From assembly GCF_014203705.1 (NCBI RefSeq), contig NZ_JACHJR010000001.1, positions 3,224,001 to 3,288,000 on the forward strand: a stretch of DNA of 64,000 nt, given 5' to 3'. Position numbers and translations under genes: made by a program. Every line of letters begins with the position of its first letter. Within the stretch, counting starts at the first letter, position 1. This DNA is from Kitasatospora gansuensis (GTDB lineage Bacteria > Actinomycetota > Actinomycetes > Streptomycetales > Streptomycetaceae). A model generated the notes under the pieces. It had not been told where the DNA came from and searched no databases. It saw only the letters and a list, made by a program, of their open reading frames with translations. Below are positions 32,710 through 45,569 of the stretch, in pieces.

Positions 32710-34311
32710 TTACTCGGTGATCAGGTCGATCAGGAACGGGCCGTCGTGGCTGAGCAGGGTCTCGATCGCCCCGGCCACCTGCTCGGGCTTCTCCACCCGC
32801 AGTCCGGGCACCCCGAGCGAGGCCGCCAGATCGGCGAACCTGATGTCGGGCCGGGACAGGTCGAAGGCGTCCGGGAAGCCGTGGCTGGGGATGCCCAGCT
32901 CCCGCCAGTACTGCTCGATGTTCAGGTCGAGCAGCCGGTAGCGGCGGTTGTTGCAGATCACGAACTTGGCGTCGATGTGGTGCCGGGCCGCCGTCCAGAG
33001 CGCCTGGATGGTGTACATGCTGCCGCCGTCCCCGGTGAAGCCCACCACCTTCAGGTCGGGACGGGCCAGCTTGACGCCCAGCGCACCGGGGATGCCCACG
33101 CCGAGCGAACCGCCCCGGGTCTGGAAGTACGTACCGGGCAGCCGGGGCGGCAGGTGCCGGGTGAGCGGCCCGGAGGCGGTCAGCGCCTCGTCGAAGACCG
33201 CCAGCTCGGCCGGGGCCTGCCGGGCCAGCTCGCGGGCGAACTGCTCCATCATCGTCTCCGGCACCTCGGCCGCGGCCGGCCTGGTGACCGGCACCGGCTT
33301 CACCGCCTCGCCCCGGCGGGCGAGTTCACCCGCCAGCGCCTCCAGGGTGAGCTTCGGGTCGGCCACCAGCCCGAGGTCCACCGGGAAGTTCTTGGCGATC
33401 TCGTAGGCGTCCAGGTCGATGTGCACGATCCTGGCGTCCGGCCGGAACGGGCTGGCCAGCTCGGGGAAGACCTCGGGGAAGACGTACGTCCCGACGATCA
33501 GGACGCTGTCGGCCTCGCCGACGATCCGGGCACTGTCCCGGCCGAACATGTGCCCGAGGTTCCCGGCGAACCGGGGGTGGGTGGTGTCGAGGTTGACCTC
33601 CGAGGAGTTCACCCCCCACACCGGCGCGCCCAACCGGTCGGCCACTGCCGCCAGTTCGGCCTGCGCACCGCTGACCGCCACCCCGTCGCCCATCAGCACG
33701 ATCGGGTGCGAGCCGGCCAGCAGCAGCTCGGCCGCCCGGGCGATGTCGTCCCCGGCCGGGACCACCCGGGTCGAGGGCAGCACGGTGGGCACCGCGGGCT
33801 CGTCGGTCAGCTGGTCCAGCACGTCGGCGGGCAGCACCACCATCACCGGACCGCGCGGCGGCGTCATGGCGATCTTCACCGCCCGCCGCAGCACCCGCAG
33901 CAGCGAGCCCGGATCGACCACCCTGGTGGCGTACTTGGTGACCGGCTCGGCCATCGCGACCAGGTCGGCGGCCATCTGGGCGTCCATCGCGTCGTACCGG
34001 ATGCCCGACTCGCCGACCAGCACCACCAGCGGGGACCCGCCCCGCTTGGCCTGGTACAGCAGGCCGATGCCGTTGCCGAGCCCGACGCCGCTGTGCAGCT
34101 GGACGAGCGCGGGCCGCTGGGCGGCCCGCGCGTATCCGTCCGCCATTCCCACCGCGACGCCCTCGTGGAGAGCGAGCACGTAGTCGGTACCACTGTGGTC
34201 GGCGAGGTCGAGGAACCCCTGCTCGACGGTGCCCGGGTTGCCGAACATGTAGTCCATGCCGTCAACGGCGAGCTGTTCGAACAGGGCGACCTTGCCTGGC
34301 CTGGCGGACAT
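32710..34311 (-). CDS. ThDP-dependent decarboxylase, benzoylformate decarboxylase-like
   Basis: 533-aa thiamine-diphosphate enzyme of the acetolactate synthase/benzoylformate decarboxylase superfamily. The N-terminal PYR domain carries the activating Glu in LHEGVAVGMADGYARAA; the central domain follows; the C-terminal PP domain has the cofactor motif GDGGS...NN (FTGDGGSMYTIQ to CNNRRYRLL). FAD-binding features of acetolactate synthase are not obvious, which favours a 2-keto-acid decarboxylase or carboligase. I prefer ATG 34311, since AAGGAG is 6 bases upstream, over GTG 34314. It lies 36 bases after the second DJ-1 gene. Substrate is unknown. Confidence 0.88.
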   Translation of the reverse strand: MSARPGKVALFEQLAVDGMDYMFGNPGTVEQGFLDLADHSGTDYVLALHEGVAVGMADGYARAAQRPALVQLHSGVGLGNGIGLLYQAKRGGSPLVVLVGESGIRYDAMDAQMAADLVAMAEPVTKYATRVVDPGSLLRVLRRAVKIAMTPPRGPVMVVLPADVLDQLTDEPAVPTVLPSTRVVPAGDDIARAAELLLAGSHPIVLMGDGVAVSGAQAELAAVADRLGAPVWGVNSSEVNLDTTHPRFAGNLGHMFGRDSARIVGEADSVLIVGTYVFPEVFPELASPFRPDARIVHIDLDAYEIAKNFPVDLGLVADPKLTLEALAGELARRGEAVKPVPVTRPAAAEVPETMMEQFARELARQAPAELAVFDEALTASGPLTRHLPPRLPGTYFQTRGGSLGVGIPGALGVKLARPDLKVVGFTGDGGSMYTIQALWTAARHHIDAKFVICNNRRYRLLDLNIEQYWRELGIPSHGFPDAFDLSRPDIRFADLAASLGVPGLRVEKPEQVAGAIETLLSHDGPFLIDLITE

Positions 34312-34347
34312 CACTGTCTCCTTCTGATGGTTGGGTGAGCGGAACGG

Positions 34348-35175
34348 CTACCAGCCGTGCCGGCGCAGGCCGTTCTCCAGCACCTCGACCAGCAGCTCCC
34401 CGGAGGGCAGCGAGTCGGGCGTCGACCTGGCCGTGACGAACGGGAAGTCGACGATCACCGAGGTCTCCTTGCCCACGTTGCCGTGGAACCGGCCCTCGGG
34501 TCCGGTGGCGTCCCGGAGGATGTACTCCAGCGGGTACGGCGGCGGGCCCATGTTGAAGTCGACGCCGAGGAAGCCGGTGCCGTCCTTGTAGTCGTACTCC
34601 TTCGGGTGCCCGGTGACGTGCTTGCCCCAGAGCAGGCTCTGCCGGCTCTCCAGGTCACGGGCGAAGGCCAGCACGGCCACCCCGTAGCACTCGGCCAGGA
34701 TCGGCTTGTCGGCCGCCACGAAGGCCAGCACCAGCTCGTGCAGGCGCTCGTTGTTGGCCAGGTCGACGATCGGACCCGAGCCGCCCACGATCACCAACGC
34801 ATCGAAGTCCGACAGGAGTTCACTCGTCGCGGAGTTGATCCTGCGGTTGTACTCCTCCAGGTCGCGGAGGTGGTTGAGCGCGCTGTAGTACGGGCGCTCC
34901 GGGATCAGCTCGGCCAGGCTGAGCGGGTTGTCCAGGCGGCTGGAGTCGTCCAGCGCCCGGGCCCGGCGGGCCATGTCCCGGCTGGTGACCGAGCGGCCGA
35001 GCGGGGGGTCGATGTACTCGGAGTCCAGGCTCGGCGGCAGGGCGTGCGCCCGCTTGCCGTTCGGGGTGATGAAGGTGGTCCGGTAGCCACGGGCGTCGAA
35101 CGCCTCCACCGGGCCGACCAGCTCCTCGCCCCAGTACCCGTACTCGGAGAGCACCACCAGGATGCGTTTTGACAC
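34348..35175 (-). CDS. DJ-1/PfpI family protein 2 (long form)
   Basis: 275-aa DJ-1/PfpI-type protein, first gene of the leftward arm. The first strand ILVVLSEYGYWGEELVGPVEAF supplies the acidic residue, and the nucleophile elbow is LAECYGVAVLAF with Cys. It is longer than the 200-aa DJ-1 form and carries an insertion with DPPLGRSVTSRDMARRARALDD, placing it closer to the Hsp31-like or ThiJ subgroup that includes glyoxalase III and holdase chaperones. The start is GTG 35175 with GGGAG 7 bases upstream; the longer frame to 35301 runs into the divergent promoter. With DJ-1 protein 1, it makes two members in one operon. Confidence 0.85.
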   Translation of the reverse strand: MSKRILVVLSEYGYWGEELVGPVEAFDARGYRTTFITPNGKRAHALPPSLDSEYIDPPLGRSVTSRDMARRARALDDSSRLDNPLSLAELIPERPYYSALNHLRDLEEYNRRINSATSELLSDFDALVIVGGSGPIVDLANNERLHELVLAFVAADKPILAECYGVAVLAFARDLESRQSLLWGKHVTGHPKEYDYKDGTGFLGVDFNMGPPPYPLEYILRDATGPEGRFHGNVGKETSVIVDFPFVTARSTPDSLPSGELLVEVLENGLRRHGW

Positions 35176-35488
35176 GGATATCTCCCAACTGGAAAAGGGG
35201 GACAGTCCGCCGCTCGAAATACCCCGCCGGGATCGGCCGAGTGCTGCGGACTGCTTCGAGTGAAGCCCCGCCGGGCGTGCCCTGGCAATGCGCCCCGGCA
35301 CCGGGCGTGCGATTTCCGAGACTTTCCCGAATAGTCCGGCGCTGCGTGCCCGGGGGATCCGGCCGTGCTCTGCTGGCCTCTTCCGGAGCGGACCGCGCGG
35401 CCCCAGGGCCTGATCCGACGCGAATTGTCAGACAGGCCCTAACCGCGCGCTGGTCCCCGGACTTCCAGGACTGCGGAGAAGAGCGTCC
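35176..35488. promoter_or_regulatory. 313-bp divergent control region of the two-armed cluster
   Basis: No gene is visible. It separates the DJ-1 (leftward) and MFS (rightward) starts and must hold both promoters. Structure seen by eye: inverted repeat CAGTCCGC (35203-35210) with GCGGACTG (35246-35253); inverted repeat AGGGCCTG (35405-35412) with CAGGCCCT (35433-35440); and direct repeats of CCCCGCCGGG and CCGGGCGTGC around 35222-35320. Any of these could be operators; none matches a motif I know. The second inverted repeat lies about 50 bases before the MFS start, a typical repressor position. Confidence 0.55.
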
Positions 35489-36768
35489 ATGCCACTCGCG
35501 AAGACCCGTGACGACGGGGGCCGCGGCCTGCGCCGGGCCGCCGTGCTCGCCAACGCCGACTGGTGCGTCACCACTCCCCTGCTGCCCGCCCTGGCCGCCG
35601 GTCTCGGCACCGGCCCTGGCACGGTGACCCTCTCGGTCGGGCTGCACTCGCTCGGCCACGCCTGCGCCCTGCCGCTCTGGGGACGGCTGGTGGACCGGTA
35701 CGGTCCGCAGGCCGCCGTCCGGGCCGGGCTGCTGCTGGCCGCGGTCGCCTCGGCCGGCTCCGCGCTGGCCACCGGGGCGGGCCCCTGGCTGGTGCTGCGG
35801 GTGCTGGCGGGCGCCGGGTTCGCCGCGCTCACCCCGGCGATCGCCGCCCGGCACGCGGCGGTGGCCGACCCGGGCGCCCGGCAACGGCGGTTCGCCGGGC
35901 TCACCACCGCCACCTCGGTCAGCGCCGTGCTCACCCCGCTGCTGGCCGGACTTGCCGTCGCGCACGGCAGTTGGCGGCTGCTGTTCGGCGCGCTCGCCGT
36001 CGGCGCCGGGCTGACCGTGGCCGGGCTGCGGCGGGGCGCACCCCCGGGCCCGCGGCCGACCGGCCGGCGCCCGGTGCCGTCCGGGCGGCGGCTGGTGCTG
36101 GGCCTCGGGCTGCTGGAGGGCACCGCGCTGGTGGCGCCGCCGATGCTGCTGGTCCCGGCCCTCGGTGAGGGGGCCGGGCGGGCCGGTCCGGTGGTGGTGA
36201 CGGCCTACGCGCTCGGGGTGCTGGCCGGCTCCCTGACGGTCCGTCGGCACGGCCGGCGGTGGCCCGCCGGGCGGCTGCTCGCCGTCGGCGGCCTGGCCTG
36301 CGTGAGCGCCGCCGCAGTCGCCTGGTCCGGGCGGTCGGCGGTCCCCGCAGTGCTCGCGGCGGTGCTGTACGGCTGCGCCTGGAGCTACCTGCACACCACC
36401 CTGCAGACCTGGCTGCCGGGCGCCGGTCCTGCCGGATCCGAGGGCGGTACCGCCTCGCTGTTCGCCACCTCGGGGATGCTGGCCGGGGCGCTGACCGTGA
36501 CCGCCGCCGCCCCGCTGCTCGACCACGGCTGGGCCGGCTGGCTGTTCGGCGCCGAGGCGGTGCTCGGCGCGGCCCTGGTGCCGGCCGCCCGTTCGCTCAC
36601 CCGGCCACCCGTCGCCACCAGGGAATTTCCGGTGGAGTTCCCGGAAAAGAACCCGGACCGTAAATTCGCGGCAGTTGCCAGAGTTGGAATTCTCTTCTCG
36701 CAATCACCGGGAAACGTCGTCGATCCTGGTCCTCCGGAGCACTTAACGTCTATTCCTGGGAGAAATCC

Positions 36769-36784
<16 letters not shown>
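35489..36784 (+). CDS. MFS transporter with TTA codon and atypical tail
   Basis: 431-aa major facilitator with about 12 hydrophobic segments; the loop 2-3 motif GRLVDRYGPQAAVR (motif A) and GTASLFATSGMLAGAL are family-like, suggesting drug or sugar export. From about residue 380 the sequence changes to a less GC-rich, polar tail (EFPVEFPEKNPDRKF...) that runs through the glgE promoter region and overlaps glgE by 16 bases; it may result from a lost stop codon. TTA at 36743 (residue 419) makes full-length product depend on the bldA tRNA. GCGGAG precedes ATG. Substrate cannot be assigned. Confidence 0.8.
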
Positions 36785-40405
<3,621 letters not shown>

Positions 40406-40409
<4 letters not shown>

Positions 40410-41779
40410 CGGCCGCCGCCGTCGCCCTCGACCACCGGCTGGCCAGGGCGCTGGACGCCTGGCTGCCCTGGCAGCGCTGGTACGCCGGGAAGGGGCGCCC
40501 GCACACCGCGGTGACCGTGGTGCAGAGCACCCCGTTCAGCGAGCTGCCGGACGGCTCGGTCGGCTCGATCCTGGTGCTCCGGGTGGACTTCGCCGACCGG
40601 GGCGCGGCCGAGCACTACCAGGTCCCGGTCGGCATCCGGGCCTCGCTGCCCGATCCGGTGGCGCCGTACCTGATCGCCGCCCTGGACGACCTGGTGGTCT
40701 ACGAGGCCACCGGGGACCACGAGTTGGTCACCGAACTGCTCGGCCTGGTGGCCGGGGAGCACGCCCGGGACCCGCTCGGCTTCACCAGCTTCGGCGGCTT
40801 CGCCGACGGACCGCCGCTCAGCAGCCGGCCGCTGGGGGTCGAGCAGACCAACACCTCGGTGGTGGTGGACGACCGCTACGTGGTCAAGTTCTTCCGGCGG
40901 CTGCACCCGGGGGTCAACCCGGAGCTGGAACTGCCCCGGGCCCTGGCCGCCTCGGCGGGCCGGCACACCGCCGCCCTGCACGGAGCGGTGGAAGGACATC
41001 TGGACGGCGCCCCGGTCACCTACGCCGTGGTGCAGTCCTTCCTGGCCGGCGCGGTGGACGGCTGGGCCCTGGCACAGGACAGCCTGCACCGGCTCCGGAC
41101 CGAACCGTGGTCTGCGGTACGGGAGTTCGCCGCCGAGGCGTTCGAGATGGGCCGGGCGGTGGCCACCGTGCACGCCGAACTGGCGGCCGGCCTCGGCACC
41201 GGTCTGCTGGGCCCCGCCGAACTCGCCGGACTGGCCGCCACGATGGCCCGTCAGCTCGACGAGAGCTGCCGGGTGGTGCCCGAACTGGCCTTGCACCGCG
41301 TCGATTTGGCGGCCGCGTTCGCCGAGGTGGCCCGGCTGCCCGGCGGCGCCGAGACCCAGCGGGTGCACGGCGATCTGCACCTCGGGCAACTGCTGCGCGG
41401 CCCGGCCGGCTGGGCCCTGATCGACTTCGAGGGCGAACCATCGCTCCCGATGGCCGAACGGGCCGTCCCGCACTCGCCGTTGCGGGACGTGGCGGGAATG
41501 CTCAGATCCTTCGAGTACGCCGCGGACCACGCGGACCTGCTGGCCGGTCCGTCGAATCCGGCGGCCACCGCCCGGCTGCGGATCTGGGCCGAGCAGGGCG
41601 CGGACGCGTTCTGCCTCGGCTACGCCGGGGTGGCCGGCTGGGACCCGCGCGGACAGGACGCGCTGCTCCGGGCCCACACCCTGCACAAGGCGGTCTACGA
41701 GGCGCACTACGAGGCCCGCCACCGGCCCGACTTCCTGCCGATCCCGCTGGCCGCGGTCCGCCGACTGCTGGCCCAATGA
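40406..41779 (+). CDS. mak: Maltokinase
   Basis: 457-aa kinase, also called Pep2, that phosphorylates maltose at C1 to give alpha-maltose-1-phosphate, the GlgE donor. It has the aminoglycoside-phosphotransferase-like fold with an N-terminal cap ([14 protein letters not shown]). The catalytic loop [11 protein letters not shown] and the metal-binding [14 protein letters not shown] are both intact. ATG overlaps the treS stop by 4 bases. Together TreS, Mak and GlgE convert trehalose to alpha-1,4-glucan; the GlgB branching enzyme usually found next in such operons is absent here. Confidence 0.95.
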
Positions 41780-41983
41780 AATTCCCGTTCGAAATTCGCG
41801 ATCAATCGCGTCAATGAACTCCGGGTGACTTGGCCAAGTTGCCCGAGTGCCTTCGGCGCAGCCGCCCTATCTTGCCCGGCGCACGGCCCGACGGATTTAC
41901 TTGATATATCCCGGGCCGTGATTCCGATCAACATCGGTGAATCATACCCGAGTCACCGTGATGCCCATTTTCTGGAGGAAGAA
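41780..41983 (+). promoter_or_regulatory. AT-richer leader upstream of SnoaL-like gene
   Basis: This 204-bp gap after maltokinase holds a perfect 12-bp palindrome, ACTTGGCCAAGT, at 41828-41839 and a less GC-rich stretch with TTACTTGATATATCC before the SnoaL-like start, so it probably contains a separate promoter. A clear GGAGGAA lies 4 bases before the next ATG. I see no gene in it; an in-frame extension upstream of ATG 41984 is present only because the frame stays open. Confidence 0.45.
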
Positions 41984-42442
41984 ATGAGCAACCTCACCGC
42001 GGATCACGTCACCGCCGCCTACGACGCCCTGATGTCCGGGGACCGTGCGAAGGCCGCCGAGTACTGGGACCCGCAGGTCCGCTTCCTGACTCCCGGCAAC
42101 CACACCTTCGCCGGCTGGCACGAGGGCCTGGAGAACTTCATGGACTTCATCGACACGGTCGGAAAGGCCTCCGGCGGCACTTTCCAGATCGAGCCGGTGA
42201 CCATTCTGATCAACGAGGCCGACGGCTACACGGTGGACGTCAACAAGACCTCCGGATCGCGGGCGCACGCCACCGAGAGCGCCTCGCCCTACGACCGTCT
42301 GGAGATCGAGGGTCTGCACCTCCTGAAGTGGGAGAACGGAAAGGTCGTCGAGGGCCGGGGCGCGATCTTCGGCGATGGCCTGACCAACTTCAACCTCTGG
42401 TGGTCGCCGGTCGGCCCGAAGGGTGAGCGCACCACGCTCTGA
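41984..42442 (+). CDS. NTF2-like/SnoaL-type protein 2
   Basis: 152-aa small alpha+beta barrel protein. Typical pieces are the first helix HVTAAYDALMSGDRAKAAEYWDPQVRFLTPG, then GWHEGLENFMDFIDTVGKA and the curved sheet ending LLKWENGKVVEGRGAIF. It is closest in pattern to ketosteroid-isomerase-like proteins. Catalytic residues cannot be assigned. It has its own likely promoter and a strong terminator downstream. An NTF2-like protein also lies on the opposite arm; their sequences differ clearly, so they are not a recent duplication. Confidence 0.85.
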   Translation: MSNLTADHVTAAYDALMSGDRAKAAEYWDPQVRFLTPGNHTFAGWHEGLENFMDFIDTVGKASGGTFQIEPVTILINEADGYTVDVNKTSGSRAHATESASPYDRLEIEGLHLLKWENGKVVEGRGAIFGDGLTNFNLWWSPVGPKGERTTL

Positions 42443-42459
42443 TCCCGGCCGCAGTACCG

Positions 42460-42490
42460 CTCGGCGGCCGCCCTCCGCGCGGCCGCCGAG
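42460..42490 (+). terminator. Rho-independent terminator after SnoaL-like gene
   Basis: Perfect 12-bp stem, CTCGGCGGCCGC (42460-42471) with GCGGCCGCCGAG (42479-42490), 7-base loop, followed by CCTTTT. Confidence 0.85.
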
Positions 42491-42531
42491 CCTTTTCCCC
42501 GTCACACCACCGCATTCGGAAGGGAATTCAC

Positions 42532-42951
42532 GTGAACTGGTCGCACGTCGCCCTCAACTGCGCGAGAGTCTCGGCCACCGAGGACTTCTACACCCGTTGG
42601 TTCGGCTTCGAACGGGCCAACTCCTTCGTCCTCGGTGATCTGCAGATCGTCTTCATCCGGCTCGGCGAGTCCTACCTCGAACTCTTCGGCCCGGCCGACG
42701 AGAGCACCGCCGTCGACAGCCCGGCGGCCACCCCGACCGCCGACGGACCGCAGCAGCGGGGGACGGCGCGGCACATCGCCTTCCAGACCGACGACGTGGA
42801 CGGCCTCCTGGAGCGCCTCGGCGACCAGGCCCGGATCACCCTCGGCCCGCTGGACTTCTCCGAGTACATCGAAGGCTGGCGCAGCGTCTGGCTCACCGAC
42901 CCGGACGGCATCGTCGTCGAGGTCAGCCAGGGCTACAAGGACGCCTCCTAG
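42532..42951 (+). CDS. VOC-family protein (glyoxalase/bleomycin-resistance fold)
   Basis: 139-aa vicinal-oxygen-chelate protein made of paired beta-alpha-beta-beta-beta modules. Four metal ligands can be read in the expected places: His in SHVALN (residue 5), Glu in YLELFGPAD, His in ARHIAFQTDD and Glu in GIVVEVSQG. Members are isomerases, lyases, dioxygenases or drug-binding resistance proteins, and the intact ligand set favours a metal enzyme. Start GTG 42532 has GGAAGGGAA upstream. It precedes an exporter and an F420-type oxidoreductase, a set often seen in detoxification or tailoring of small molecules. Confidence 0.87.
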   Translation: MNWSHVALNCARVSATEDFYTRWFGFERANSFVLGDLQIVFIRLGESYLELFGPADESTAVDSPAATPTADGPQQRGTARHIAFQTDDVDGLLERLGDQARITLGPLDFSEYIEGWRSVWLTDPDGIVVEVSQGYKDAS

Positions 42952-43015
42952 ACCCATCCGTCGTGCCGCGACACCGACTTCGGCCTCGCGGCGAGCAGCG
43001 ACCAAGGAATCAGGT

Positions 43016-44539
43016 ATGTCACAGACAGCAGATCTGCCCACCACCCACTCCTCCCCCGCCCCGGAACGGGACCAGACAGCCACCGGCCCGGGCACCGAGC
43101 TCAAGCGCCCCGGTCTGGTGCTGCTGCTCCTCTGCGTCGCGGAGTTCATGATCGTCCTGGACTTCTCGATCACCAACGTGGCCCTCCCGGACATCCAGTC
43201 CAGCCTCGGCTTCAGCTCCAGCGCCCTGCAGTGGGTGGTGAGTTCGTACGCCCTGGCGTTCGGCGGCTTCCTGATGCTGGGCGGACGGCTGGGCGACCTG
43301 TTCGGCCGGCGCAAGCTGTTCATCGCCGGGCTGATCGGCTTCGCCGTGGTCTCGCTGGTCGCCGGTCTGGCCCAGAACGCCGAGCAGCTGATCGCGCTCC
43401 GTGCCGCCCAGGGCCTGGGCGCCGCACTGGTCGCCCCGGCCGCGCTCTCCCTGCTGACCACCTCGTTCGCCGAGGGCGCCGCCCGTAACAAGGCGCTCGG
43501 CGTGTACGGCGCGGTGCTCTCGTTCGGCTTCGTGGCCGGGGTGATCGCCGGTGGCGTGCTCACCGACGTGCTCAGCTGGCGCTGGGTGTTCTTCGTCAAC
43601 GTGCCGATCGGCCTGGTGGCCGGTCTGATCGCGCCCGCCGTGCTGACCGAGAGCCGCGGCGGCTCCGAGCACCGCAAGCTGGACAGCCTGGGCGCCTTCA
43701 CCATCACCGGTTCGGTGCTCGCCCTGGTCTACGCGGTCTCCCGCGGCGAGACCGCGGGCTGGGCCTCGGGCGAGGTGCTGGGCGCATTCGGCGCGTTCGC
43801 CGTGCTGCTGATCGCCTTCCTGATCGTGGAGAGCAACGTCCGGCACCCGCTGATCCCGCTCTCCATCTTCCGGCGGCGCACCCTGGTCGCGGCGAACATC
43901 GTCTACCTGCTGATGGTCGGCTCCTTCGTCGCGGTGACCTACGTGCTCACGCTCTACCTGCAGTACGTCAAGGGCTACTCGCCGCTGGCCACCGGCCTGA
44001 CCTTCTCGGTGCTCGGCTTCGCCGCCGTCGCGGCGGGCATGCTGGCGGCCCGGCTGGCCGGCCGGTTCGGCCTCGGGGTCACCGCGTTCTCCGGTCTGCT
44101 GCTGCAGGCGATCGGCATGCTGATCTGCTCCTTCCTGCCCGCCACGGGCGACCTGGCGCTGATCCTGATCGGCACCGCGCTGGTCGGCTTCGGCAATGTC
44201 ACCGGCGTCGTGATGGTCACCATCTCCGGCACCGCCGGGGTGCCGGACCACGAGCAGGGCCTGGCCAGCGCGCTGCTGTCCACCGCCCAGCAGATCGGTG
44301 CCGCGATCGGGGTGGCCGCGTTCGCCGCGATCGCCTCGGCCCGCACCTCCAGCCTGCTGGCCGACGGTGTCGCCCTCGAGGCGGCCGGTGCCCCGGCGCT
44401 GGTCAGCGGCTTCCGGCTGGCCCTCGCGGTCTCGTTCGGGGTCGGCGTGATCGGCTCGCTGGTCGGCCTGGCCGCCCTGCGGCCGGCCAAGGACGCCGAC
44501 TCCTCGGCCGCCCCCGAGACGCACGTCCCGGTCGGCTGA
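43016..44539 (+). CDS. DHA2-family drug exporter (EmrB/QacA type)
   Basis: 507-aa proton-driven exporter with 14 expected membrane segments. Motif C/D of DHA2 drug transporters is visible (LDFSITNVALPDIQSSLGFS), motif A is GGRLGDLFGRRKLFIAG, and VYGAVLSFGFVAGVIAGGVL is the antiporter motif. ATG 43016 was chosen; the longer frame is unlikely because it overlaps the VOC gene. It would export a small hydrophobic compound, possibly the product or toxin handled by the neighbouring VOC and F420-type proteins. Confidence 0.92.
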   Translation: MSQTADLPTTHSSPAPERDQTATGPGTELKRPGLVLLLLCVAEFMIVLDFSITNVALPDIQSSLGFSSSALQWVVSSYALAFGGFLMLGGRLGDLFGRRKLFIAGLIGFAVVSLVAGLAQNAEQLIALRAAQGLGAALVAPAALSLLTTSFAEGAARNKALGVYGAVLSFGFVAGVIAGGVLTDVLSWRWVFFVNVPIGLVAGLIAPAVLTESRGGSEHRKLDSLGAFTITGSVLALVYAVSRGETAGWASGEVLGAFGAFAVLLIAFLIVESNVRHPLIPLSIFRRRTLVAANIVYLLMVGSFVAVTYVLTLYLQYVKGYSPLATGLTFSVLGFAAVAAGMLAARLAGRFGLGVTAFSGLLLQAIGMLICSFLPATGDLALILIGTALVGFGNVTGVVMVTISGTAGVPDHEQGLASALLSTAQQIGAAIGVAAFAAIASARTSSLLADGVALEAAGAPALVSGFRLALAVSFGVGVIGSLVGLAALRPAKDADSSAAPETHVPVG

Positions 44540-44553
44540 GACCCGTCCCGTAC

Positions 44554-44590
44554 GCGGTACCCGCACCGCCTGACCGGGTGCGGGTACCGC
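44554..44590 (+). terminator. Hairpin between DHA2 exporter and LLM gene
   Basis: Perfect 14-bp arms GCGGTACCCGCACC (44554-44567) and GGTGCGGGTACCGC (44577-44590) around a 9-base loop, 14 bases after the exporter stop codon. Confidence 0.75.
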
Positions 44591-44632
44591 GCTGTCCGCT
44601 ACCCCATCCGTTCGTACCCGAGGAGTCCTGCT

Positions 44633-45517
44633 GTGACCTCGCTCTTCCATCCGGCGGGCACCCCGCCGAAGCTCGGCCTGTTCGCCGTCAACATGGAACC
44701 CACCGTCGGCCCGGCCGAGTTGGCGCCGTTGGCGGCCCTCACCGAGGAGCTGGGCTACGAGTCGCTCTGGGCCGGGGAGCACCCGGTCTTCCCCGACCCG
44801 CCCACCACGGACAGCCCGTGGAACCCGCGGATGCCGCTGGTCGACCCGGTGGTCACGCTGGCCTACCTGGCCGGGATCACCACCCGGCTCCGGCTGGCCA
44901 CCGGCATCCTGCTGCTGCCGCTCCGTCAGCCCGTGCTGCTGGCCAAGCAGTTGGCCTCGCTGGACGTGCTCTCCGGCGGCCGGGTGATCATGGGCTTCGG
45001 GATGGGGTACATCCGCAAGGAGGCCGAGGTGTTCGGCATCGGCTTCGCCGACCGAGCCGCCCGGGGCGAGGAGCACCTGGCCGCCATGCGTTCGCTCTGG
45101 CACGACGAACACCCCTTCTTCCAGGGCCGGTTCGTCGACTTCAAGGGGGTCGACGCGCACCCCAGGCCGGTCCAGTCCGACCTGCACGTGGTGGCCGGCG
45201 GCCACACCGGGGCGGCCCTCCGACGGGCCGTCACCACCGCCCACGGCTGGTACGGCTGGAACCTCAGCCCGGCCGAAGTGACGGAACACAAGGAGGAGTT
45301 GACCCGGGTCGCGGCCCAGTTCGGCCGGCCGGAGCGGCTCGGCCCGCTGGAGCTCACCGTCACCCCGCCGCAGGGACCGCTCGCCGCGGACGAGTTCGAG
45401 CGATACGCGGCGGCCGGGGTGGACCGGCTGGTGGTCTACCCCCGGTTCGGCGAATCCGCCGAGCAGGTCCAGGAGTTCGTCCACCTGCACGCCCCGCTGG
45501 CCCGGGCCGGCGACTGA
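44633..45517 (+). CDS. LLM-class F420-dependent oxidoreductase
   Basis: 294-aa luciferase-like (beta/alpha)8 protein of the actinobacterial TIGR03619 type, expected to use F420 rather than FMN. The N-terminal half shows LGLFAVNMEPTVGPAELAPLAALTEELGYESLWAGEHPVFP and a TRLRLATGILLLPLRQPVLLAKQLASLDVLSGGR strand-helix-strand, the cofactor-binding core; VVAGGHTGAALRRAVTTAHGWYGWN is the phosphate-binding end. GTG 44633 has GAGGAG upstream. Substrate unknown; it is the last gene of the rightward arm and ends at a strong convergent terminator. Confidence 0.9.
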   Translation: MTSLFHPAGTPPKLGLFAVNMEPTVGPAELAPLAALTEELGYESLWAGEHPVFPDPPTTDSPWNPRMPLVDPVVTLAYLAGITTRLRLATGILLLPLRQPVLLAKQLASLDVLSGGRVIMGFGMGYIRKEAEVFGIGFADRAARGEEHLAAMRSLWHDEHPFFQGRFVDFKGVDAHPRPVQSDLHVVAGGHTGAALRRAVTTAHGWYGWNLSPAEVTEHKEELTRVAAQFGRPERLGPLELTVTPPQGPLAADEFERYAAAGVDRLVVYPRFGESAEQVQEFVHLHAPLARAGD

Positions 45518-45522
45518 GCGGC

Positions 45523-45555
45523 AGCGGCCCCCGGATCGGTGATCCGGGGGCCGCT
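45523..45555. terminator. Bidirectional terminator, LLM gene / acyltransferase
   Basis: Perfect 15-bp stem AGCGGCCCCCGGATC (45523-45537) with GATCCGGGGGCCGCT (45541-45555), loop GGT. Located between convergent stop codons. Confidence 0.85.
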
Positions 45556-45569
45556 CCGTACCGCTCGGC

